Below are positions 1-4,044 of a stretch of DNA of 5,116 bases, piece after piece. The DNA lies in assembly GCA_035524895.1 (NCBI GenBank), contig DATLFI010000015.1:1-5116 (forward strand). Reading direction: 5' to 3'. The position numbers were made by a program, and so were the translations under genes. The notes under the pieces were generated by a model. The model worked only from the letters and a program-made list of their open reading frames with translations. It did no database searches and was not told the origin of the DNA. The DNA is from DATLFI01 sp035524895 (GTDB taxonomy: Bacteria > Acidobacteriota > Thermoanaerobaculia > Multivoradales > Multivoraceae). Within the stretch, counting starts at the first letter, position 1; each line of letters begins with the position of its first letter.

Positions 1-349
1 TCGCTTCCTCGAGACTCTCGAGCAGCGAGAGCGGGGGGAGCCCCGCAAGCCTCCTCGCGGCCGCGGCCTGCAAGTCCGTATACGTCACCTTCGCCTTCGG
101 CCCCGAGCGCAAACCCGCGCGGATCGAAGCCTCCGCTTGGCTGGCACCCTTCTTGATGTCGCCCTCGCGCTCCGTCGCCTTGCGGGCCGCCTCCTCCTGC
201 GCGGCCTTCTCCTCGGCCGCGAGCGCCGCAGCGTCCTCCGCATCGATCCCCGCCTGAATCGCCTGCTCGCGCTCGGCCAGCTTCGCGCTGACGCGGTCTA
301 CCGCTTCGCGCAGATCGGTCAGGTCGTTCTTCGCTTCCGTCCCACTCAT
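1..349 (-). CDS. Helical charged protein of unknown function, 3' end outside window
   Basis: The frame runs from ATG at 349 to the window edge without a stop, giving at least 116 residues. The start is well supported: it overlaps the terminase small-subunit stop as ATGA, and a purine-rich ribosome-binding site (GAGGTG) lies about 5 bases upstream. Residues 8 to about 75 are rich in Ala, Glu, Lys and Arg (for example KLAEREQAIQ and AALAAEEKAAQEEAARKATE), so a long helix or coiled coil is likely. A less charged part follows, with VTYTDLQAAAARRLAGLPPL at about 84-103. I do not recognise a family. The position after a small terminase subunit is where a large subunit is often found, but no Walker A ATPase motif is visible in the part present. 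It could be a packaging accessory protein or a small regulator. The reading frame is certain enough; the function is unknown. Confidence 0.72.
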   Translation of the reverse strand, partial: MSGTEAKNDLTDLREAVDRVSAKLAEREQAIQAGIDAEDAAALAAEEKAAQEEAARKATEREGDIKKGASQAEASIRAGLRSGPKAKVTYTDLQAAAARRLAGLPPLSLLESLEEA

Positions 350-948
350 ATCCTCACCTCTTCTCCTCTGCAAAAAGCTTCATAGCGAGCGGGGCCTTTT
401 CCAGGCAGCGCCCCCTCCTTGCGCAGCGCCTCGAGCAACGCCGTGGCCGCCGCCGGGCTCAAGCTTTGCGGGACCACCACCTGAACCGAGACTGACGGCC
501 GCTCGGGTTCGCAGTCGTTGAACAGGCGATGATGCTTCGCCAGGATCTCCAGAGCGCGAACGCGATCCCAGAGCTTGATCTTCCTGACACGATCCGGGCC
601 ACGCCGCGTCTCCACCACCTCCACCGCCGCCACCGCTGCCGCCACGTCGTCGGGCAGCTCGTGCACCGGCAGCAAGTTCCCGTCCACGTCGAACAGCTCC
701 CGGAGATCGACGTGAGCGATCCGCCGGAGCTCGAGGAGAACGCGGCGCGCCTGGCTCTTGACGGCCTCCAGATGCAGCTCCTCGGCCTCGCTGACGAGTT
801 GCCTGATCTCAGTCTTTCTCAACAGCCTCTCGGCACCGGCCGCAGCTACCTGTGGGCTCCTGGCTTTGTACCCGGCTCGCCGGTACGCCGCAGCGCCGTT
901 CAAGTCCAGGGTGAACTCCTCGACGAACCTCAGTTGCTTTTTCGTCAA
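346..948 (-). CDS. terS: Phage terminase small subunit (Terminase_2 family)
   Basis: This is a 200-residue protein expected to recognise the phage packaging site and load DNA onto the large terminase ATPase. From the proposed TTG start it begins MTKKQLRFVEEFTLDLNGAA, followed by AYRRAGYK. This is the hallmark N-terminal helix-turn-helix of the family, usually written LTxKQxxFVxEYxxDxNAxxAxxRAGY. The middle matches family architecture: VLLELRRIAHVDLRELFD at about 70-87 and KIKLWDRVRALEILAKHHRL at about 123-142. The open frame extends upstream to 1689, but that part is arginine-rich low-complexity translation overlapping the gene in front. The TTG at 948-946 forms a TTGA overlap with that gene's stop, and the family similarity begins there. 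Translation is probably coupled, since only a G-run lies upstream as a ribosome-binding site. The stop overlaps the next start as ATGA. Family call is strong; the exact start is very likely. Confidence 0.9.
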   Translation of the reverse strand: MTKKQLRFVEEFTLDLNGAAAYRRAGYKARSPQVAAAGAERLLRKTEIRQLVSEAEELHLEAVKSQARRVLLELRRIAHVDLRELFDVDGNLLPVHELPDDVAAAVAAVEVVETRRGPDRVRKIKLWDRVRALEILAKHHRLFNDCEPERPSVSVQVVVPQSLSPAAATALLEALRKEGALPGKGPARYEAFCRGEEVRI

Positions 949-2123
949 CGCGGGCCCCCCAGCGGCTTGAATACGATCGGTTCCTCGTCCTGGTACTTCC
1001 TCGCCCGGGCGTACGGGTCCTCCATCGGCTCCTCGCGCGCAGAGTCCAGGAGATCCCCGCAGTACTTCTCCACGGCGGCCCGGTCGAGCCAAACGAACGA
1101 CTTCCAGTCGCTCTGGATGGCGAGGCCGAGCAACTTCTCGACCGCCGCCGCCTGCGCCTCTTCGCGCACACCAGCTCGCTCGAGGCCACGCTGGAGCGAG
1201 CTCGTCACGGCTTCCGCGACTGGCCTGGACCAGGTTCGGCGGATGCGACCGTAGCGCGACCAGGCGGCGAGCACTTCGCGGGTGCGCCAACCCTCGGGCA
1301 GCGCATCGTCGAAGCTCTCGATTTCCGGCTCGGATTTCTTCGGTTCTGCGGCGGGTGAGTCGGCGTCGAGAATCGTCTGGATCATGGTCAGGTCCTCCGG
1401 ATCGTGCAGCTCGACGGGCACGCTCGGCGCTCCAGCGGGGCGCCCGATGCCCTGCCCGATCCGATACGTCGGTGCGACGCCGGGATCCCTTCTCGTGCCG
1501 CGCCGGCCCTGCCGCACCAGGATCAAGTGGCCCTCGCTCTCTCCCCACTTTCTGATCCTCCAGAGCTCTTTCCGATTCGGTACGCCCAGAGGCCCACAGA
1601 GCGCAGAATCGGCCAGGAAGAACTCGCCGGAGACACTCTGCTCGGCGAGCCAGAACGCAATGCCCAGAAGAGCGCGATGACGAGCCCAACGCTCACCCTC
1701 AAGGCTCGCGGGCAGCAGCGGGGGATGGCTCTCGGCGAGATCGAGAGCTCTGGCTAGGGCCCGCTCGCTGTCAGGGGAGATGTCGTTCCACATCCGGGCT
1801 AGCTCCTCTCGCGGAGGGCAATGCCTACCCCGCGGATCCCTCGATCCGAGCAGCGCCACCCACGGGTCAGGCGAGCCTTCGATGGCGAGTTCCGGCGAGC
1901 CGCGGAGGATCTCCTCTAGCCGACGGTCGAGCTCGCTCACCGCTGCCGTCGCGCCCAGCGCCCGCCAGCCCGGGTCAGTCCTCAACACCCGCCCGAATAC
2001 CAAAATCGTTGATGCTCCATGTCTACGCCGCCTCGAGCATCTCCTCTGCGCCTCTTTCAGCGAAGACAGGACTGCCTCGAACGAAAGAGAGGTCGTAGTC
2101 GCTTCTACTGTGCTCTTGAACAC
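945..2123 (-). CDS. Replication-initiator-like winged-helix DNA-binding protein
   Basis: This is a 392-residue cytoplasmic protein starting at GTG 2123, with AGGG eight bases upstream. Residues 1-60 are basic. Residues 80-160 are helical, with PPREELARMWNDISPD at about 103-118. Residues 165-222 look like a winged helix: EFFLADSALCGPLGVPNRKE, then a helix, then a basic Gly/Arg hairpin (RQGRRGTRRD) ending in APTYRI. That pattern is common in phage and plasmid initiator and primase-associated domains. A Pro/Glu-rich linker spans about 230-275. The C-terminal part, about 278-360, contains IQSDWKSFVWLDRAAVEKYC, which resembles the helical tail found in many phage replication proteins. The stop overlaps the terminase small-subunit start (TTGA). 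I infer binding to a replication origin, analogous to lambda O. No helicase Walker motif is visible, so host helicase would be recruited. A transcriptional regulator is possible. Family not assigned with certainty. Confidence 0.62.
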   Translation of the reverse strand: MFKSTVEATTTSLSFEAVLSSLKEAQRRCSRRRRHGASTILVFGRVLRTDPGWRALGATAAVSELDRRLEEILRGSPELAIEGSPDPWVALLGSRDPRGRHCPPREELARMWNDISPDSERALARALDLAESHPPLLPASLEGERWARHRALLGIAFWLAEQSVSGEFFLADSALCGPLGVPNRKELWRIRKWGESEGHLILVRQGRRGTRRDPGVAPTYRIGQGIGRPAGAPSVPVELHDPEDLTMIQTILDADSPAAEPKKSEPEIESFDDALPEGWRTREVLAAWSRYGRIRRTWSRPVAEAVTSSLQRGLERAGVREEAQAAAVEKLLGLAIQSDWKSFVWLDRAAVEKYCGDLLDSAREEPMEDPYARARKYQDEEPIVFKPLGGPR

Positions 2124-2159
2124 CCTGAGATCCCTAAGACACTGTGCGGCATTTCCCGA

Positions 2160-2387
2160 TCAGGAAGCGACCAGCTCCCTCTCGGAGGAGAACCTCCGGC
2201 GAGGGCGAAAAGTCAGCACTCGGCCCGTGCCGTCCGGCCTCCCGCGGAGGATGCTCCTGGCCTCGAGGCCGGCGAGCGCGTGCTGGAGCTCCTGATCGGT
2301 GTTGCCGAGCCCGGTCAGGCGGCGGATCTCCGCGAGAGAAACGCCCTTGTCCCTGAGCCTCAGCGCGACTGCGGGGTGAATGATCAT
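2160..2387 (-). CDS. Small putative winged-helix protein, 75 aa
   Basis: This small gene has an ATG start at 2387, six bases after the preceding stop. A near-perfect ribosome-binding site (AAGGAGGT) sits nine bases upstream, inside the last codons of that gene. Residues 14-40 (DKGVSLAEIRRLTGLGNTDQ, then helical sequence) look like a helix-turn-helix. Residues 41-62 (EARSILRGRPDGTGRVLTF) look like the wing of a MarR-like fold, with a basic tail (RPRRRF). It is probably a DNA-binding accessory protein of the element, acting in regulation or replication. I do not recognise a named family. The ribosome-binding site, the tight operon spacing and the coherent fold pattern make it a real gene; the function is inferred from shape only. 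A 36-base gap separates it from the next gene. Confidence 0.65.
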   Translation of the reverse strand: MIIHPAVALRLRDKGVSLAEIRRLTGLGNTDQELQHALAGLEARSILRGRPDGTGRVLTFRPRRRFSSERELVAS

Positions 2388-2393
2388 GCTCGC

Positions 2394-2618
2394 TCAACCT
2401 CCTTGTTTGCGCGATCGTGCTGGCTGCGCGTCGAGATAGGCGTCGAGATCGGCGATGAGGTAGACCACCTTGCCGCGGGGCCCGAGATTCCTCCAAGGGG
2501 GGCCGTCTATTGGCGACGAGGGGCTCCTCCGATTGGCCAAAGTCTTCGGCGCCAACCCGATGTAGCGGGCGGCGCCGGCGGTGTCCAGAGCGCGGATGGG
2601 GCTCGCGTCGTGATCCAT
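2394..2618 (-). CDS. AlpA/excisionase-type helix-turn-helix protein (HTH_17-like)
   Basis: This 74-residue protein is first in the minus-strand operon. Residues 11-31 (LDTAGAARYIGLAPKTLANR) match the MerR-like N-terminal helix-turn-helix of the HTH_17 group, generally written LTxxEAAxYLGVSxxTLxRW. Residues 39-63 (GPPWRNLGPRGKVVYLIADL, then DAYLDA) supply the usual wing and last helix. ATG at 2618 is preferred to TTG at 2621 because AGGGA is then seven bases upstream. Relatives act as excisionases (Xis) or as AlpA-type activators of integrase and early genes in prophages and satellites. As the first gene after the promoter and divergent from a repressor, it fits an early regulator of the element. 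DNA binding is secure; whether it bends DNA for excision or activates transcription cannot be told without the integrase. LDAY-LDAQ reflects a 12-base tandem repeat in the DNA. Confidence 0.82.
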   Translation of the reverse strand: MDHDASPIRALDTAGAARYIGLAPKTLANRRSPSSPIDGPPWRNLGPRGKVVYLIADLDAYLDAQPARSRKQGG

Positions 2619-2641
2619 CAAAGGGTCCCTCGGGTACTCTT

Positions 2642-2671
2642 AGTATATGCACTAGTGGTGCAGCTTGTCAA
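2642..2671 (-). promoter_or_regulatory. Sigma-70-type promoter of the minus-strand operon
   Basis: On the minus strand TTGACA (2671-2666, perfect -35) is followed after 18 bp by TATACT (2647-2642, five of six -10 bases). Transcription should start near 2635, giving a leader of about 17 bases before ATG 2618, just enough for the AGGGA ribosome-binding site. This AT-rich patch stands out from its GC-rich surroundings. Confidence 0.75.
2648..2662. promoter_or_regulatory. Candidate operator inside the operon promoter
   Basis: TGCAC-TAGTG-GTGCA is a perfect 5-bp inverted repeat with a 5-bp centre. It also contains the 8-bp palindrome CACTAGTG (2650-2657 region). It occupies the spacer between the -35 and -10 boxes of the operon promoter, so a bound dimer would block polymerase. 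The XRE regulator encoded divergently is the likely ligand, with the AlpA-like protein as an alternative. A second weaker dyad, GTGT-GCATT-ACAC (2709-2721), lies between this site and the regulator start and shares the GTGCA half-site. Binding is inferred. Confidence 0.5.
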
Positions 2672-2692
2672 GTGCTCCACCGAAGGTAGACA
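2665..2692 (+). promoter_or_regulatory. Weak candidate promoter for the XRE regulator
   Basis: TTGTCA (2665-2670, five of six -35 bases) lies back to back with the -35 of the opposing promoter, because TTGTCAA/TTGACAA is nearly symmetrical. A poor -10 (TAGACA, 2687-2692) follows at 16 bp. If real, the two promoters would share DNA and exclude each other. The -10 is weak, so the true promoter may lie elsewhere, for instance with TACACT at 2717-2722. Confidence 0.22.
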
Positions 2693-2728
2693 CCCGATCT
2701 CGGCGACCGTGTGCATTACACTCTCAGT

Positions 2729-2744
2729 GGAGGAGGGGGGGGCT
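2729..2744 (+). promoter_or_regulatory. Ribosome-binding site with an eight-G run
   Basis: GGAGGAGG followed by further G residues precedes ATG 2745. AGGAGG at 2731-2736 leaves eight bases to the start. The uninterrupted G run (2735-2742) sits within this site and its spacer, so gain or loss of a G by slippage would change spacing without touching the reading frame. Confidence 0.6.
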
Positions 2745-3047
2745 ATGCCAAAGCAGAAATCGTCGGGTGAGCTGCTCCGCGACTGGCGCATCGGCCAGGG
2801 CCTCACGCAAACCGAGGCGGCAGTGGCACTTGGCTACTCCTGGCGAATGCTGGTGGCGATCGAGCGCGGCGATCGCAAGCCTGAGCTCCAGCGTGCCATC
2901 GAGATCGAGGAAAAGACTGATGGCGAAGTCCCGGCGGATGCCTTCTATCCGGAGTTGAGGCGCTTCCTCGCCCTCCGCATCACGCGGCGAGCCCCTCCGA
3001 CCGGAACCGGCCGCCAAGGGCGAGGATCGCGTCGAGGTTCGGAATAG
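2745..3047 (+). CDS. Cro/C1-type (XRE) helix-turn-helix regulator
   Basis: This is a 100-residue DNA-binding protein, the probable repressor or Cro-like switch of the element. Residues 8-44 hold the helix-turn-helix: LLRDWRIGQGLTQTEAAVAL, then GYSWRMLVAIERGDRKP, with the typical LTQxExAxxLG and IERGxRxP signatures. Residues 51-69 (AIEIEEKTDGEVPADAFYP) match the tail common in small phage and YdaS/Cro-like regulators, the pattern IExATGGxVxxxxxxP. The last 30 residues are basic and disordered. The frame stays open far upstream, but ATG 2745 has a very strong ribosome-binding site and family similarity begins just after it. It is too short to carry the peptidase domain of LexA/C1-like repressors, so induction would need an anti-repressor or a change in protein balance. 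It is divergent from the minus-strand operon, whose promoter holds an inverted repeat it may bind. It ends before an intrinsic terminator. Confidence 0.85.
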   Translation: MPKQKSSGELLRDWRIGQGLTQTEAAVALGYSWRMLVAIERGDRKPELQRAIEIEEKTDGEVPADAFYPELRRFLALRITRRAPPTGTGRQGRGSRRGSE

Positions 3048-3055
3048 CTGGCGTT

Positions 3056-3073
3056 GGGGACACACCCCTTTTT
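3056..3073 (+). terminator. Short intrinsic terminator after the XRE gene
   Basis: GGGG (3056-3059), loop ACACA, CCCC (3065-3068) and five T residues (3069-3073) begin nine bases after the regulator stop. The stem is only four G-C pairs, so efficiency is uncertain, but position and T-run are right. It separates the regulator from the toxin-antitoxin genes. Confidence 0.5.
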
Positions 3074-3102
3074 GCCGCCGGCCATCGTCTCAGGAGTCAA
3101 TC

Positions 3103-3117
3103 GGCGCGAGAGGCGCC
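3103..3117. repeat. GC hairpin or dyad upstream of the antitoxin -10 box
   Basis: GGCGC-GAGAG-GCGCC is a perfect 5-bp inverted repeat. It ends seven bases before the TATACT box and covers the place where a -35 element would lie. It could be an operator for autoregulation of the toxin-antitoxin pair. Chance occurrence in GC-rich DNA is possible. Confidence 0.3.
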
Positions 3118-3124
3118 AACTCCT

Positions 3125-3130
3125 TATACT
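3125..3130 (+). promoter_or_regulatory. -10 box implying a leaderless antitoxin mRNA
   Basis: TATACT ends seven bases before the antitoxin GTG (3138). Transcription would therefore start at or one base before the start codon. No ribosome-binding site lies between them and no good -35 is visible at 3102-3107. This is the spacing seen for leaderless transcripts. Confidence 0.45.
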
Positions 3131-3137
3131 TCCTGCT

Positions 3138-3368
3138 GTGGACAAGCTCGATCGGATCACTCGGGATCCCGACGTCATGGGAGGGAGGCCCTGTATTCGA
3201 GGCCTCCGTGTCACGGTTGGCACGATCGTGGGTCTCCTGGCGGCCGGGCACACGCACGAGCAGGTGCTGCAGGCTTATCCGTACCTCGAGCCTGACGACA
3301 TCCGCCAGGCACTTGCGTATGCGGCGTGGCGTCTCGAGGAGCAAGAGGTTCCGGTCGACTCGACTTGA
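3138..3368 (+). CDS. DUF433 family antitoxin (VapB-like)
   Basis: This 76-residue protein is the likely antitoxin of a type II toxin-antitoxin pair. It carries the DUF433 pattern from its first residues: DRITRDPDVMGGRPCIRGLR (5-24), then VTVGTIVGLLAAGHTHEQVL (25-44), then AYPYLEPDDIRQALAYAAW (46-64). These match the family signature D-P-x-x-x-x-G-x-P-x-I-x-G-x-R-x-x-V, the YPxL motif and DIxxALxYA. The protein is expected to form a helix-turn-helix dimer that binds its own promoter and shields the toxin. The frame is open from 3054, but that stretch crosses the regulator's terminator and has no family similarity, so GTG 3138 is preferred even without a ribosome-binding site. The stop overlaps the toxin start as TTGA. 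Confidence 0.87.
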   Translation: MDKLDRITRDPDVMGGRPCIRGLRVTVGTIVGLLAAGHTHEQVLQAYPYLEPDDIRQALAYAAWRLEEQEVPVDST

Positions 3369-3739
3369 AGATCCTTCTCGACATGAACCTCTCGCCTGTC
3401 TGGGTAGAGGCGCTAGTGGAGGCGGGCATCGAGGCTCAGCACTGGAGCACCGTTGGCGATGGGCGTGCCTCCGACAAGGAGATCTTCGAGTGGGCCAACC
3501 GCAACGGATTCGTCGTTTTCACACACGACCTCGACTTCAGTCGCCTTCTCGCCCTGACGGGAAGCTCTGGTCCAAGCGTCGTCCAGCTGCGGACGCACCG
3601 AGTCCTTTCGGCCGAGACAGCGGCCATTATCGTGACCGTTCTTCGCCAACACGAGGCTGATCTCCAAAGCGGTGCGATCTTGGCCGTTGATCCGGACCGG
3701 GCTCGGGTGCGTCTGCTGCCACTTCGTGACCGCTCGTAG
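3365..3739 (+). CDS. DUF5615 PIN-like toxin
   Basis: This 124-residue protein is the toxin partner and probably an RNase of the PIN-like fold. Visible landmarks are KILLDMNLSP (2-11, acidic D6 and N8), SDKEIFEWANRNGFVVFTHD (36-55, D37 and E39) and the LDF that follows (D57, giving THDLDF). A C-terminal part has VVQLRTHRV (72-80), matching the usual hydrophobic-xRT/RH strand. Acidic residues D6, D37 and D55/D57 are the likely metal ligands, so the protein appears intact. The frame is open from 3326, but similarity starts at TTG 3365, which forms a TTGA overlap with the antitoxin stop and gives the normal family length. Coupled translation from a weak TTG would keep toxin below antitoxin. Its role could be stabilisation of the neighbouring element or anti-phage defence; target RNA is unknown. 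Confidence 0.85.
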   Translation: MKILLDMNLSPVWVEALVEAGIEAQHWSTVGDGRASDKEIFEWANRNGFVVFTHDLDFSRLLALTGSSGPSVVQLRTHRVLSAETAAIIVTVLRQHEADLQSGAILAVDPDRARVRLLPLRDRS

Positions 3740-3839
3740 CCGTTTCCAGTACAGCGGATTTGGCAGCTTCGCGAGCCGAAGAGGCCGCACAGCCCGGCAG
3801 CCCGCTCTTGGATCTCTTGATCGACGTTGGCGCGTTCTG

Positions 3840-3873
3840 GTCGAGATCTCCAAGGTTCCCGAAAGATCTCGAC
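3840..3873. repeat. 10-bp perfect inverted repeat, 14-base loop
   Basis: GTCGAGATCT (3840-3849) and AGATCTCGAC (3864-3873) are exact reverse complements around a 14-base loop. RNA from either strand could fold into a stem. There is no T-run, so it is not a classical intrinsic terminator. It could work as a Rho-linked or bidirectional 3' end, or as a protein-binding site. Confidence 0.45.
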
Positions 3874-3943
3874 GCCGTCCCGGAGCGCTTCGCACATAGG
3901 CGGTGGAGGAGATCATCCGGCGGCTCCCTGGAACGCGTCACGC

Positions 3944-4033
3944 TCGGAGAACCTGAACCACCTGCCTCTACTCGCCGCCGGGAGCGCCGAGCACATCCAG
4001 GAGAACGTCACCGCGATCGTGGAGACGGCGTAA
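3944..4033 (+). pseudogene. Possible 3' tail of a broken gene
   Basis: The last 29 codons before TAA 4031-4033 have G or C in the third position in all but two cases. They read SENLNHLPLLAAGSAEHIQE then NVTAIVETA, which looks like a real protein C-terminus. Just upstream, a different frame reads VEEIIRRLPGTR (3903-3938), also with mostly G or C in the third position, but it is closed by stops at 3897-3899 and 3954-3956. The pattern fits a decayed gene with a frameshift, or the displaced 3' end of a gene cut by integration. I cannot name the family. Chance coding-like composition in GC-rich DNA is a real alternative. Confidence 0.3.
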
Positions 4034-4044
4034 GGACACGCAGT

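Larger units (their letters stand above)
3740..4044. other. Gap without an intact gene between convergent genes
   Basis: These 305 bases lie between the end of the toxin gene (plus) and the end of the exported-protein gene (minus). Several short frames cross it on both strands, but none has a convincing start, ribosome-binding site or full-length family match. It holds a 10-bp inverted repeat (3840-3873) and a short stretch of coding-like plus-strand sequence ending at a TAA (4031-4033). No clear T-run terminator, tRNA or direct repeat is visible. It is the likeliest place for an element boundary in this window. Confidence 0.5.

Noticed and set aside
529..1254. 241-codon plus-strand open frame
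   Set aside because: It is antisense to terS and the initiator-like gene. Long antisense frames are expected where third positions are G/C-rich, and the translation shows no fold-like pattern.
949..1689. Upstream extension of the terminase small-subunit frame by 247 codons
   Set aside because: It overlaps the initiator-like gene in another frame, reads as arginine-rich low-complexity sequence, and family similarity begins at the TTG at 948.
2124..2159. Possible origin or iterons before the initiator-like gene
   Set aside because: The 36-base gap has no repeated motif beyond the ribosome-binding site, and no iteron series was seen within the gene by eye.
2430..2455. 12-base-period tandem repeat (GCGTCGAGAT twice)
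   Set aside because: It lies in the AlpA-like coding region and is explained by the protein repeat LDAY-LDAQ; only two copies, so not an iteron array.
2134..2652. 172-codon minus-strand frame over the two small regulator genes
   Set aside because: Arg/Pro/His-rich translation typical of a shadow; the two genes in the other frames have good ribosome-binding sites and helix-turn-helix patterns.
2019..2744. Long N-terminal extension of the XRE regulator frame
   Set aside because: It crosses the opposing operon and its promoter. ATG 2745 has a strong ribosome-binding site and the domain begins right after it.
3054..3137. 28-codon N-terminal extension of the DUF433 protein
   Set aside because: It runs through the terminator hairpin and the -10 box and lacks family similarity.
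3413..3941. Overlapping minus-strand frames (167, 153 and 104 codons) across the toxin gene and the gap
   Set aside because: They are antisense to the intact toxin gene, have no convincing ribosome-binding sites and show no recognisable domain.
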